This document shows, piece by piece, positions 34,202-55,861 of a DNA stretch of 64,000 nt. A program made the position numbers and the translations under genes. Position 1 is the first letter of the stretch. The number at the start of each line of letters is the position of its first letter. Origin of the DNA: Grammothele lineata (lineage: Eukaryota; Basidiomycota; Agaricomycetes; Polyporales; Polyporaceae); the NCBI GenBank assembly GCA_002150815.3, contig NDFF03000382.1:310001-374000 (forward strand), written 5' to 3'. A model generated the notes under the pieces. That model worked only from the letters and a program-made list of their open reading frames with translations. It had not been told where the DNA came from and searched no databases.

Positions 34202-35185
34202 ACGTGCGCGGGATGTGCGTGCGCGTGGGCGCAAGGTTATGGCGTTTGAGTGGGAGCAGAGACGGCTGCTGGATTCGTTCTCTAGCCACGGGTGTGTCGA
34301 CTACCTTTTTCTTTCTTTGCGTTCTCCCTCCCATCTATTTCCGACTTGGCGATACCTCCCTTCCATGTGAATGGCTCCCGTTCCCCCTTTTACCCCCGTG
34401 CGACACACGCTTTCCATCTTTCCGGTCCGCCCGTCGTCCCCATGGCTATCTAGCCCGTGCAACCTCCCCACTCCACCTTCTGCCACGCTTCCCTCTGTGC
34501 AGCCGATTCGAAACTTTATGTTAATGCTTGTGTGCTTGCTTTTTTGGGTTTTGGGTTCTTGAGCCCTCCCTCGCGCGCAGCGGATTACGGACTTTGACGA
34601 AGCTTTTGACGCTCTCCCCTGTGTTTATACGTACCATTATTATCATGTCTTCTTCCCTCCGTCGCTCCTTTGAATTACCTCTGCTCAAAAGTAGTATGTA
34701 CGAATGCCGCTTTCGATCGATGATTTTCACCGCCATTCCACGTGCGCCAAAATACGAAGCCCGCCTTGTCGTGCGCGAGTAATTCCGTCTACAAGCTCGC
34801 GCCGATAGGCACGGCGAACCTCAAGAGATTGCCTCGCGCAGGCGAAAAGATTATTATTCCCTCCATAAATATGTAACATAATATAAAGCAAGACGACGTG
34901 TGCGGGTGCGTTTCCAGCGATACAGCTTTGAGTTGATTTGGGGGTTTGAGGACCGAAAGAGAGCAACGAGCGTGCGGTGTGCAGGTGCGGGTGCGGGTGC
35001 AGGTGTGGATGTGAGCGTCGGGTGTGAAGTCCGGGGGTGCCGGACGGTCCACAGGTATACGGAGATAGCGGGTGAGGGGGGCGCACGCGTCGGTGATTTC
35101 GGTTCGGGTGCGGGCGGGTATGTATGGGGTGGGGGTGAGGGGCAGTCATAAGAGGTCGTCGCAAGGCGGTGTATGAAAAAGATCC
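34202..35185. other. Convergent intergenic region
   Basis: About 980 bases between the stop codons of the SAP-like gene and the MAP kinase gene. It holds a pyrimidine-rich stretch (about 34290-34500) and the hexamer repeat at 34972-35012. No gene is called. Confidence 0.5.
34972..35012. repeat. Imperfect GTGCGG hexamer repeat
   Basis: The plus strand reads gtgcggtgtgcaggtgcggg and continues with further GTGCGG/GTGCAG units to about 35012, roughly six copies. It is non-coding, about 200 bases beyond the MAP kinase stop codon, probably in or near its 3' UTR. It may be polymorphic in length. Confidence 0.7.
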
Positions 35186-37159
<1,974 letters not shown>

Positions 37160-37174
37160 TATGAGAGACGGGTA

Positions 37175-37198
37175 GGTGGTGGTGGTGGTGGTGGTGGT
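37175..37198. repeat. GGT/ACC trinucleotide repeat, eight copies
   Basis: Eight uninterrupted GGT triplets on the plus strand (ACC in the sense of the MAP kinase gene), starting 16 bases upstream of its start codon and therefore probably within the 5' UTR. A length-variable microsatellite there could affect initiation; this is inferred. Confidence 0.85.
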
Positions 37199-38659
37199 AG
37201 AAGTAAGGCTGGAAAGAGCGAAGGGGGAGAAGAAGGCAAGAGACAAAAAAGGTGGAGGGAAGATGAAAGGCGCTAGGCAATAGAAGAGGAAGAAAAGGAA
37301 TACGGGCGGGGGAGGAGGCGGGAGGGCGGAATAAGTAGTGGGCAGCGCGCTGGGCGGACGATGGGAGAGGATGGCATTGGCCGTCTGGGCGATATGTTGA
37401 TGGGAATCAGCATGTGCGACATGATGGATTGCGCCAATGCTGTGATGGAGCGGCGCGCCTGGGAGCGCTAGACGCGGTCGCCCAAACGTCGACGGCGTGC
37501 CTGTCTGGATGCTTGTCTGGATACGCTCACGGGCAGCACGCAGCAGGAGGCATGCAGAACAGAGAGCAGGAGGAGAAGCAAGCGTACGACGTCATGGCTA
37601 TTCGACACAGACGCGGCGTTGACGGGATCGGCTCGCGTCTGCTCGCGTCTTGTCAGACAGGGCGCGTGCGAGAGGCAGTGCCTGGCGGGCGTCTGAGCCA
37701 CGTGCGCGTGCAGATCAGCTGTGAGCCGACGCGGCCCGGATGATGGCGGCGTCTGAGGCATTGCCGGGCTGGGACGGCCGCGTCTGTTGCGCGTCTATTG
37801 CGCGTCTGGCCGTCTGGCGGCCCTTCCGAGTGCAACGCGAGGGGCGGACACAGAGACGAGACTCTCCGTCGAATCGGACGCGAGGGACGCACCTCGCCTC
37901 CGCAGCCCATTGGCCAAGCCTTTCGCTTTCTCTACTCAACGCCAGCCTTAGCACAGCCAGCAAACATGCTCTCCTACCCCCCACTGTGTGTCCGTGCCCT
38001 CTGGCGAGCGTGCTCCAAAAGCCCGCTGCCACGATCGGCCATGTCGGCAACGCACCGGTAACCATGGCCCTCAGAACTCCGGGACACCCCCGCTTCCGTC
38101 GTAAGACACGCCAATTTTCTCCCGTTCCGCTCTCCCGGGCTGCTCCTCGCCTGCCCTCGGAGGGCTGCATGCCTGCATTCTCTGCCGTCATAGAGCTGCA
38201 TTGCAAGCGGCAGGCTTTCGACGAGGGCGTCGGTGCAGCCCACGCTTCTTCAACACGCACGGTGGCAGCGAGAAGAGATGGTCGTGGGCAAGGACGGGCC
38301 CCAGCAACGAAAACAGATCCCGGGCAGGACGGCTGCATGCTCGACGGGCGTTGTTTTCGTCCGCCAATGGGGAGCCGTGCCCGAGCTGTTCCTGCTCAAT
38401 CTCATGTCCACGTCTGATCGAGCCTCGTCTATTGTCGGCCCCGCATCCCAGCATACCGTTCCCCCGGGCATCGCGAACCTGCCCTCGCCTGCTCTCAAAT
38501 ACCCCGCCCGTTCTTCCGTCCCTCTCCATCGTCTCGCCCTCTTCGGTCCTTCCTTCTCCTTCCTTCTCTCTCCCTTTCTTTCACTGGCTGAGCTAGTCGT
38601 CCCTCGTTCCCTTCCTCGCACATCCCTCTAGTACCCGTACTCTGGCAGTCTCCGTCACG
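37199..38659. other. Divergent intergenic region between MAP kinase and cupredoxin genes
   Basis: About 1.46 kb. Overlapping frames of over 200 codons on both strands (37740-38417 plus, 37715-38338 minus) lack domains and are judged spurious. The hexamer GCGTCT recurs between about 37628 and 37810, and the last 150 bases before the cupredoxin start are strongly C/T-rich (about 38500-38640), typical of a highly expressed fungal promoter. A large promoter for one or both genes is the likeliest content. Confidence 0.5.
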
Positions 38660-40277
38660 ATGTTCGCCTCTGCAGCTCTCTCCCTCGGCCTGGCCGCCCT
38701 TTCTGCCGTCTCCGCAAAGATGATCGAGGTCCAGGTCGGCAGCGCCAACGGTGACCTCACTTACTCCCCGGAGGCTGTCGTGCGTATACACCCCAACTGC
38801 ACCCGGCGTAGATCCTCACATGCACCTCTGTGCAGTCCGCCGATGTCGGCGATCAGGTCGTCTTCACCTTCCACCAAAAGAACCACACGGCCACCCAGTC
38901 GTCCCTCGCCGCTCCCTGCTCCCTCGAGGATGGCGGTCTCGACTCCGGCTTGTGCGTATTGAATGTATCCTTTGAGGCGCTTCACCCTCTAACCACCGCA
39001 CAGCATGCCCGTTGCCGCCAACCAGACCGACAACTTCCCCACCTGGACCGTCAACGTCATGGACGTATGTCTGCTTTCGCAGCTATCGCCTTACGGTCCG
39101 AGCTAACATTGGACCCCCAGACCAAGCCCATGTGGTTCTTCTGCGCGCAGGCGGCCAACACTGCGGCTAGCCACTGTGGCAAGGGTATGGTCTTCGCCAT
39201 CAACTGCGGGCCCGACGGTGCCGCCAACTCGTTCACCAACTTCAAGAACTCGGCCCTCGCCATCGGCGCGCAGCTCGTCGCCGACGCTGCTGCTTCGTCG
39301 TCCGCCGCCGCCAGCTGGGCGACGTCCTCCATGGACTCCAGCTACGGCTCCAGCTATGGCTCTAGCTACGGTTCTAGCTACGGCTCGAGCGGGTACGGAT
39401 ACGACAGCGGTTCGAGCGGCTACGACAGCGGCTACAGCGCCGCAGCGACGACGACGAGCGATGCGGCGATGATGACCGACTCGGCGATGATGACGGATTC
39501 CGCGACGGACGCGATGACGACCATGGACGCGAGCGCGACGATGACCGACTCTGCCGCGTCGGCCTCTGCCACTGCGGGCGACTCCGCCGCCAGCGCGGCG
39601 AGCGGCACCGTGCACACGATCGTTGTCGGCGGTGCCAATGGCGAGCTCACCTTCTCGCCCAACAACGTCCAGGCCGCGCAGGGTGATGTCATCACCTTCG
39701 AGTTGTACGTTCTTTTTGCTGTTCTCGGCGTACAATGGAGAAAGCTAACCGCGTCTCTACGACAGCCACCAGAAGAACCACACCGCGACCCAGTCCTCGT
39801 TCGCCAACCCGTGCGTCCGCCTCAAGGACCAGACCACTGGCGCCGTCATCGGCCTCGACTCTGGCTTGTACGCGTCCCATATCTATGTTCCTTTTGCAGC
39901 ATGCCCTGACCGCCCTGTGTCTGAATAGCATGCCCGTTGACACCGCCGCGACCACCTTCCCGACCTGGAACGTCACCGTCAACGACACCACCACCCCGCT
40001 CTGGTTCTACTGCCGCCAGCACAACCCCACCACCGGTGCCGCGCACTGCGGAGCTGGCATGGTTTTCGCCGTCAACGCCGTCGAGTCCTCCGCGAAGAAC
40101 TTCTCCGCCTTCCAGGCGCTCGCGCAGGCCCAGAACGGCACCGCCTCGACCTCGTCGTCGAACACCACCGGCAGCACCGGCGGTGCCTCGGGCAGCGGTG
40201 CCGCCCCCAGCAGCCGCGCGGCGGGCGCGATGGTCGCCCTCGCGGCGCTCGGCGCTGCCGTTGCGGTTCTGCTCTAA
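38660..40277 (+). CDS. Secreted tandem double-cupredoxin, Ser-rich, probably GPI-anchored
   Basis: Six exons (38660-38779, 38836-38951, 39004-39064, 39121-39704, 39766-39867, 39929-40277) give 443 residues. A signal peptide (MFASAALSLGLAALSAVSA) precedes two copies of a cupredoxin domain. Each copy has VGxANGxLTxSP, HQKNHTATQSS, an MPV block with FPTWxVxV, WF(F/Y)C and HCGxGMVFAxN; these supply the His, Cys, His and Met of a type 1 copper site in both halves. They are joined by a Ser/Gly/Tyr then Ser/Thr/Ala/Asp/Met-rich linker (about residues 180-300, with four SSYG units). The C-terminus (GASGSGAAPSSRAAGAMVALAA... LL) is a hydrophobic tail after small residues, as in GPI signals. Related fungal extracellular serine-rich proteins sit in the wall; electron transfer or copper storage is inferred. 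Confidence 0.88.
39338..39440 (+). repeat. Coding repeat (SSYG then GYDSG units) in cupredoxin linker
   Basis: The linker encodes SSYG four times in a row followed by SGYGYDSGSSGYDSGYS. The DNA alternates agctacggctcc-like 12-mers with third-base changes, so the repeat is selected or recently expanded at the protein level. It separates the two cupredoxin domains. Confidence 0.8.
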
Positions 40278-41306
40278 GCGGACCCTCTCCTGTTTCATCC
40301 CACGTCGGACTTGGGGTTCTTATCATAGAGACGGACTGTTTCTCTTTGTGCCCAGGACACTGCTGCTATATCTCGCGACGGACCTTACCACCCACCTGAA
40401 GTACTGTACTCACCGTAGGAAGCGACGAGGCCCGTGGCCCACAGCGCGTGCGGCCAGCCCGCACGCCCCTCACTTACGTACGCTCACGGACGATGCCCCC
40501 CTCCCCCTCCAACTACCCCCGCACGCTCATGCCAGATACCACCCCCTTCCTCCTTTCCTTGGACTCGGCGGTTCGACCCCCTTTTTCTCTTACTTTCCAC
40601 TTCACTTATGACCCGCCGAGCTTTGCTTTGCTTTGACGATCCCTCTTCGCCTACGACTCGCGCTCGCTAGCTGTAGCTCCCTTCTATACGCGCGTGCGCA
40701 CGGAGGTCTTTGCTGTTGTACTTTTCTGTGTAGTGTGCTTTTTTTGAGGGGGAATGAAGATGACGCTCTCTCGGCCTCATGCGTTTGGTGTGGCGCGCTG
40801 CTGTACATGTGCATCAATGTGTGAAGCCCGGGATATCCGGATAGTGGGACAGCTCCCGGGCATGAACTTAATCGTCAGGGTGGTTGAGGGACGTCGGACT
40901 CCCTCCCCGACGTGTGCGCGCGGCGCTGCGATCTAAAATTTGAACGGAGGGTCGCTCGAACGCTTATCGTGTACCAAACTCAAAACATGCCCACGCCACA
41001 GCTGACGCAAGGTTACTTCGCAGGCCTCGCGCAGACGGGCAGGCAGCCCCTAGCAACGGCGAAGTAGAGCGACGAAGATGTAATGCACAACGTAACTAAA
41101 ACAACACACAGCGGACATGCGCGTACCACGCCGCTGCCCTAGATCGAGTATGGAGGTGATCATAGCGTCCGAGGGCTCCGAGGATGTGCCCCACGAGAAA
41201 CGGCCAACTTCACCAAACCACCGACACGGCGTCCCGGGTCGGACCGCACAGCTGCGTGCCCAAACGCTCGATCCCCGAAGTCCTGACGTACAACAAAGAG
41301 AGGGCA
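40278..41306. other. Convergent intergenic region
   Basis: About 1.03 kb between the stop codons of the cupredoxin gene (+) and CBF5 (-). Pyrimidine-rich in the first 450 bases. No gene, RNA or repeat is recognised. Confidence 0.5.
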
Positions 41307-43165
<1,859 letters not shown>

Positions 43166-43477
43166 GGCGGGCGAGCGGGATTTCGAGCGACTCGTCTTCG
43201 AACGCGCGCGACGACGACCGACTCGCCGACTGCAACTTTTCCGTTCGCACGCTGCTCCTCTTCATCCCTCGGGTTAGGGTCCGCCCAAACGGTTTTAGCA
43301 ACACGTGGTCTCGGGGATGAGCGGACGTCGGGCGCTAGTTAGGCGTGGGAAGAGGAGAGAAGAACTGTACAGTTGCTACTGGGCCCGGCCTTTCTGTGTT
43401 GATCGCGCTACGAAACACACTCAGCACCTCAAGACCCGACGTCCTCGTCCTCTTCCTCCCTTCCGCTCACCGTCAAG
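43166..43477. promoter_or_regulatory. Bidirectional promoter region CBF5 / RPL22
   Basis: These 312 bases separate two start codons pointing away from each other. They must contain both promoters and both 5' UTRs. The RPL22 side is pyrimidine-rich before the ATG (cctcttcctcccttccgctc), as in other fungal ribosomal protein genes. No specific factor site is assigned. Confidence 0.6.
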
Positions 43478-44042
43478 ATGGTTCGTTACCTCCCAGACCG
43501 CTTTGCTGAGTTACCTTCTCAGTAGGCTAATCCTGGGATTTGCCCTTTCTCTTCTTTCTATGTGTGTTAGGCCAAAGCCGCTGCCGCTAAGACCTCCGCT
43601 AAGCACAAGTTCGTCATCGACTACTCGCGTCCCGCGGGCGATGGTGTCTTCGACGGCGCGGCGTTCGAGAAGTTCCTCCACGACCGCATTAAGGTCGATG
43701 GTAAGACTGGCCAGCTCGGTGATAACGTCAAGATCCACAGGGATGGTGCGCACTATTCGATACCCATCCACTGAGCGTTCGCGCATTTCTGACCATTATT
43801 CTTCAGGCGACACCAAGATCACCGTCACCTCCAACATCGCCCTGTCCAAGCGGTACCTGAAGTACCTCACCAAAAAGTTCCTCAAGAAGAACTCCCTGCG
43901 TGACTGGATTCGGTATGTGCATCCCCCCAAGGACGTATAGCTCTGTTCTCATTCTTTCCCTAGCGTCGTCGCCTCATCCAAGGACGTTTACCAGCTCCGC
44001 TTCTACAACATCCAGGCGGGTGATGATGAGGAGGAGGAGTAG
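43478..44042 (+). CDS. RPL22: 60S ribosomal protein eL22
   Basis: Four exons (43478-43480, 43571-43745, 43807-43912, 43964-44042) give 120 residues. The first coding exon is the start codon alone; the 90-base intron begins directly after ATG. The protein reads [20 protein letters not shown], then [60 protein letters not shown] and [21 protein letters not shown] (given in blocks) and ends in the acidic GDDEEEE tail typical of eukaryotic L22. All three intron phases agree. It is part of the large ribosomal subunit and is divergent from CBF5. Confidence 0.96.
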
Positions 44043-44240
44043 GCTCACATATCACGACGTCCCGTATATGTTGTAGGCTAGCATCACATTATCCATATGT
44101 CGCGCATGCTCTCTAGTCGCTTTCGAATGCATTGCTCTCGTTTTCTGATTCCCTCAGTCAGTCAACTGGACGTGCAGATCGGTGAGGGTGTAAATTGTAG
44201 TGGCTACAGAGTACTCGAAGGCGATGGCATGTGGCTACAA

Positions 44241-47200
44241 CTATGTCCGATTGTTGACCACAAGTGTTACGCCGTCCTGCAGTTGCGGCGGCCCTTCGAG
44301 CTTTACCTTACCCAATATCATCATCGCGATCTCGTTCCAGCGGGTCTGCGACTCCGTGAGCGGTCGCGTACGGAACTGTGCTGCGAGGATTGAAGCCAGG
44401 TTCTGCCGCAAGAGCTTGAGGGCAATACTGGTCTTGGGCGGGATACGGAATCGCACTTTGCGGTCGATGGATGCGGAATCTGCCATGAGCTGTGGAGTAG
44501 TCAACATCAGCAACACAAATAGGTGCTTTGGTGTAACTGACTTTGAACTCCGTGTCACCACACAAGAGAAGTAGAGCCATGTCTTCAACCGGTCCTGTCT
44601 CCCAAGCGTAGAGCTTCTTCGAGTGCCTGCGGGTGGATCGTCAATGCACCGCCTAGTATGAAGGCAGATTATACACACATAAGCGTGAAGTAGCAGAGAT
44701 GGTTGACCCCGAAGTCGCCAAGCCGCCGCTTAAAATTGACCGAGGACGGGTGGAACGACGCCGGTTGGTTGTTCCCGATGGTCTTCATCTCGTTCCTAAT
44801 GGGGTCCACAGATAGGATCTTGGGATACAGGCCAGCAGCGAGGGCGGCGTGGACGACGGCCGAATTGCCTGCGTTCACGTCAAGATCGGGAGGCACAGTC
44901 ACGAACCGTGTCCGACTCCGGCCGTAGCGTGCCCGGCTGAGCTCCTTGATGAACACGCGGTCGACGTGGATGAAGTACGAGTCGACGAGGTAGCTGTAGG
45001 GTCGTGAGCGTGGGCGTCATAGCACGCAGCGGAGAAGGCTCACCCGAGGAATTGTTGACGCAACTCTTCAATCTGCTGCAAGTTCTGGTGACTAAGATAG
45101 TTGGTCTTGCAGAACTTGCGTGCAATTCCATTCCCGCTGGCACGTCGCCAACTCGCGAATGCGTTGTGGATAGTCAAGAAGTCAGAATTCTCTGTACCCA
45201 AGATCAGGCGAATGCTCAACACTACTATCGAAGTCGCGCACACGTACCGACACGGAAAGACAACTTCGCCTTCTCCGCCTCTGCCTCCAGGCCGAGAGGT
45301 GTGAGGAAGGGCGACTTAGAGTTGAGCGTAGCGGCGATGGTAAGCGCTGGATCCAGGCAGCGGAACACCGTAGCGATGAGCAGAAACTTCCCAAGATGAA
45401 CGTCTGTGGGAAGTTGGCTGAGCAATCTACCCATAGGTGTGATCTCTTCGTTAGATGTCAATGCGCGGACCTGGAAAGCAATGAGACACTGATGAATTGA
45501 AGCGATGAAATCAGCCTACCTCGACAAGCGAGGACACAGCTCTTTGCACATTGATGGCGAGAGGCGGATCCAAGGCCCGTGACAATACGTCCTCAATAGA
45601 GGTACCCAAGTTGACTTTCATGATCTTGATACGCAAGGCCAAGTCGCTCAAACTGAGGCGCATGATCTCCGGATCCGGGTGACCAGCCATCTACAATACC
45701 GCGTGAGGATCCTCGACGAAACGCTGCCAGTCATGGTTGATGCGCGCACCTTGGTATCATGCCTGACCTTAGTGAAGAGGTGGAAGCACAAACCGCTCTG
45801 CACGCGACCTGCACGACCACGCCGCTGCGCCGCGTTGCTCTTGGCGATGAATGTTTCGACCAGACGGCTGATCTGCCGTTTCTCGTCAAAGCGCATCTCG
45901 CGGTGCTTGCCAGTGTCGATGACGCAAGTGATGTCTGGAATAGTGATGCCAGTCTCTGCGATATTGGTGGCTAAAGTCAATAGAGGGTAAGTATATGCAG
46001 CCAGAAATGCAGATACAGACTTCGTACCTATAACAATTTTCCGAATGCCGGGTGGAGGGATGTCGAATACGGCCCCTTGTTGATCGCTCGAGATGGTCGA
46101 GTGCAGCGGGTAGATACGGAAGCTGTCTTCTGACCCGAAAGAACGATGCTCCGTTAGCATGTCGTTCAGACGCCTGATCTCACCCATGCCGGGCATGAAA
46201 ACGAGGATAGCTCCAGAGTAGGTTGCATAGGAGGGATCCTCGAAACATATTCGCTCGAGTAGCCGGATGATTAGATCATAAGGAATGAGACGCTCGTCGA
46301 GGAGGTTGACGGTGGAAATCGTCTCCGGTGAATAGCGCTTCTCCAGAGTAATTTTCTCCTGTTGGCCCGAATCTTCGTCATCATCCTCTGCAGCCGCGGT
46401 CTCTTCTGACCACTCCAGTCGAGATTTGTTGCGCGAGAACTTATCTTTGCCTGAGACCATGTCAGTGAAAGCGTAAATGGGAGGCCGAACTACATATACC
46501 TCTGATGGCGTACTGAGAGCCCTCGGTCACTTTCCAACGAGTCAATTCGACAGCGTCCTCAAGGAACCGGACGTCTACAGGGAATGTCCGACCGGGCACA
46601 GAGAGAACGGGACAACCGCCGAAGTAGTTGGAGATCTTCTCGGCCTCCAGTGTCGCGGACATGAGCACAATCCTATGCGCCGGGGTTTGATAATAGGAAT
46701 TAAGGATGAGGGGATGCATACGCACTTTAAGTCAGGTCGTTGCACTAGAAGTGACTTCAGGACGATGAGAAGGAAGTCCGACTCAATGGTCCGCTCGTGA
46801 ACTTCGTCGATGATGATGTGCTGAGCAGATGTGAACATATAGTCGCTGAAAAAGGCCAGCCACTTGTCTTACAGTGATTTCATCGAATGCGGTGCCCTGC
46901 CCTCCCTGACCGGACCCACCCTCGAGCATGCGAAGAGCAATACCATTTGTCACGTAGGCGAGCCGGGTCCTGCGGTTGATGTTGCTCTCTAATCGGATGG
47001 CGTACCCGACCAGCGAGTTCCCCGTGCCAACAGCACCGGCAGGCTCCCCGAGCTCACGAGAAACGCGTTGGGCGAGCGAAATAGCGGAAATACGACGTGG
47101 TTCAGTGCAGTAGATTCTGCAGTGACGCCCTTTAAGGAGCTGATCTTCCAGAATGAACGCTGGGACTTGTGTAGATTTACCACTGAGGGTAACAGTTAAT

Positions 47201-49572
47201 CATATAGACGGAAGGCTAGCAACGAAAACCGCGCACCATCCTGTTTCGCCGCTCAAGACAACAATTTGGGACATCTCCAGTAGTGAGAGGAGGTCCTGCT
47301 TGTACTGGGCCATAGGAAGTTGGTTGCGTTGTTTCTGAATGACAGTCAGTGTGCAGGGGATCAACCGTTTGGAATAGAACCACGCACCAGCATCTCTTGG
47401 TACGCTGCGCTGGCCTGGCGAGCCTCGAACTCGGTGATGATCTGCTCCGGCACGATATCCCGACCGTAGTCGTTGTAACGGTTCGCGCTGGGGTCCTTCG
47501 ACTCGGCTGCAGCTTTAGCGGCACGGCCACTAGACTACACGTAGTCAAATGTCAAGATCAGCTATCACGAGGATTATGGCACGAGTGAACTCGCCTTGGT
47601 AGAAAAGGCAAGCTTAGGCTCTAAGATGGCCCGCAACTTGCTCCAAATCAAACGATTAAACGCGTCATCATCCAGCCGACGTTTTTGCTCAAGCTCATCC
47701 CAAAGATCCCGGAAGATGGGTGGGAGCAAGCGGAATGATGTCTGGCTACTCGCAGTAGCTGTACCGCCGATCGCGAAACCGTCAGGATTAGAGAACGTGG
47801 CAGCGTGCAACGCGACTGTCGCGATATATTGCTCTGCCTGTGTCTGGTCGTGGCAGGCAATATCATCCATGCTGAAGCTTTGGGTCTTGCCGCCGTCCCA
47901 GCGAATGTCGACAGAGGCGCGTTTTGCACGACTGAAACCTGATATCATGTTGAAGGATACCACAGCGTACTTATCCGTCTTACGAACAATTTCCGCGAGA
48001 AGTACCTTGGGCGTCCGTCCAGACCAGTGCTTTGGGAGCGCCATGTCGCGAACCTGGACGGTGACACCAGCCTCGGTTGTCACAGTCTCCGGCATGTCCT
48101 CTAATAGCTCAAACATCCCCCCGGGAGTATCTTCATCCCCGTCGAAGACGTCGGATGCCGACACTGAGCTATCAGCGCGAGAAGGAGGCTCTTTGACTTT
48201 GGCATTCGGCCGAGATGGTTTGACTGGGGAAGATCCAGCGAGACCACGCAGTTTAGCCTGCAGAGCGGTCGCCTCTACCTTGCTCCGTTCAACCTGGAAC
48301 AATGCATGCGCCTCGCGTTCATCGAAAAGATAATCTTCTTGGACCTCTTTCAAACGACGCTGGAGCTCCTGCAGAAACGCAGCATCTGCTTTCTCGTCGG
48401 GGCGCCGATGGGTTGTGAGCTCCATGATGCGGACCTTGAGCCTGACGAATTCATCGTTCGGATCGTCCACTGGGGACCACCGTTGAGAACCCGGTGTGCT
48501 CTCGGAGGCGGGTGTGATGGAAGATGGTGTGGAAAGACCGTCGGAGCACTCGGACTGTGGCCGGCTCTGTTGGGAAGACATCTCTAGCATCCTGCGACCT
48601 GGAACAAATGCGGGTGCATTGGCATCAAGCGCCGACCTGAGGCTGGGGGAAGCAGGCGCAGACTTGGTGGAAAGGGACCCCGTATCCGACCGTAGATGCG
48701 TCGGGCGGGAGGCACGGGGAGTCTTAGGGGTCATCGGCGTTTTTGGAGGTTCGGTAAGATCTGGAGGGCGAGTTGACTAAGGACTGTACTGTAGCAAAGG
48801 GATACACAAACCTTGACGAATACCTAACTCCTCTTCGCTGCAATGCAAATGGAGCTGCGGCACGAATAAGCATCGGAAAACAGGGTCTGTCCAATAAACC
48901 CACCCATTCGAACGCTTCATCAGCGTCCACGCCGTTGATGGCTTTCAAGCACTCCTCTACGCGGTCCTCGGAGAAGCCAAGCCGTCTGAGCACGCCATAC
49001 GTGATCGCCAAACGGACTATGGCTTTGTCCTCGGACTCGTCGATTGACTTGACCGCTACAAACGCGTCAACAAGGTACCGTAGTGCTCAAGAGATATCAA
49101 CGTACTGTCCGTGCTCTCATATTCCAATGCGAGATCCAGGATGCGTTCCACAAAGCCGGGGTCCAGGTCGAGACGGAGGTGGGTCTCCGAAAAACGTCGT
49201 TCCTGGTCAATGGCCTAAGGAATGCCGTAAGGCTCGCGTTCATATCATCACCGCGACCGTGCTAATGCGACCCTGAACACTGACCTTGACAGCCCGGACG
49301 ATCTCTTTCTCTACCTTGTCCTGGAACCTGTCAATGTACGTCTGGAGCACCTGGTCCGCCTCGCTCAGCGCGTTAGACGCGTCCGTGGCCCTCGTCCCTT
49401 CAGCAGGGTTGGTCGGTCCTCCGGTTTGTCCGTCCACGGGTCCAGCCGACGACTCCTTGGGGTCAGGCGCGTCGGGCTCCTTGGGGACCTCAACTACTTT
49501 CTTCGGGACCGACGTCGTCGCGAAGCCACGGGCGACGGGTTTCAACTGGGTTTTCTTTTTCTTGGGTGGCAT
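44241..49572 (-). CDS. DExH-box RNA helicase, DHX57 / YLR419W type
   Basis: A large predicted ATP-dependent RNA helicase. From the start at 49572 ([17 protein letters not shown]) come a Lys-rich N-terminus, a UBA-like helix bundle ([21 protein letters not shown], given across 48940-49010), the family block [12 protein letters not shown] restored over an intron near 48840, a long middle region (47590-48770), then helicase core motifs: SGETGCGKSTQVP with an intron inside motif I (47170-47260), [25 protein letters not shown] (DEVH box, about 46790), [36 protein letters not shown] and [13 protein letters not shown]2 and OB-fold regions follow, ending [13 protein letters not shown] at 44241. UBA plus core is the hallmark of DHX57-type proteins. 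Substrate RNA is unknown. Introns are numerous. Confidence 0.9.
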
Positions 49573-50231
49573 CGCGGCGGGCTATACACACGAGGCGTCG
49601 ACCGCCTGCCTCTCTCCGACCGACGGCGGTGGGGTATCGCGGTTAGAACCTTCCAGGTGTGACCAGGGGAGCTTCGAACGGTGCGAATTGACTGGGTTCC
49701 CCGAGTCGGGCGAGCCGCCACCAGAGAGCGAAGAATTCGAAGAGAGAAGAGCGCGAGAAGTCTAGACACAAGAGCTAGGTGTAGGCAAGCTGCTCGTGCA
49801 GATAAATAGCGAGTATTGTGAGGTGTGAAGTGTCATGTATGATGGTCGACCTGGAGGATGCAAGACCACGCTGCTGTCCGCTGCCTTCCGCCCAAACAGC
49901 CAAATTCTGATCGCAAATCGAGACCGAATCTCCCAGCGATAGCGCTGACGTAACGCGCGAACCTCCTGAGTCGACATGACTGGGGAGATCGAGATCACTC
50001 GAGCAGTCATTTCTGTATGCATGCAAGAATACAAGCCATAAGATGCCATAATGTACGGGTACAGATGAATACCGGGGTCTAGGCTGATGAACTACAGTAA
50101 CGGAGCAGCAACGAGAGCAATGGCGTTAGAGCGACAAACATACACTATATACCTGTAAGTGGACACGAGAGTTGCGAGAGACAACAACATAAGTAAGATT
50201 GAGCGGAGATCCGTCCAGTCCGGGCATACTA
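49573..50231. other. Intergenic region between DHX57-like and INO80 genes
   Basis: About 660 bases with the promoter of the helicase gene and the 3' UTR of INO80, both on the minus strand. No other feature is recognised. Confidence 0.5.

Positions 50232-55861
<5,630 letters not shown>

Noticed and set aside
37715..38417. Open frames of 207 codons (-) and 225 codons (+) in the same interval
   Set aside because: They lie on opposite strands over the same DNA, show low-complexity composition and no recognisable motif. They look like GC-driven random frames in a promoter region.
43481..43570. RPL22 intron 1 as a host for a snoRNA
   Set aside because: At 90 bases it is long enough for a small one, but no C box is seen; a CTGA alone is not evidence.
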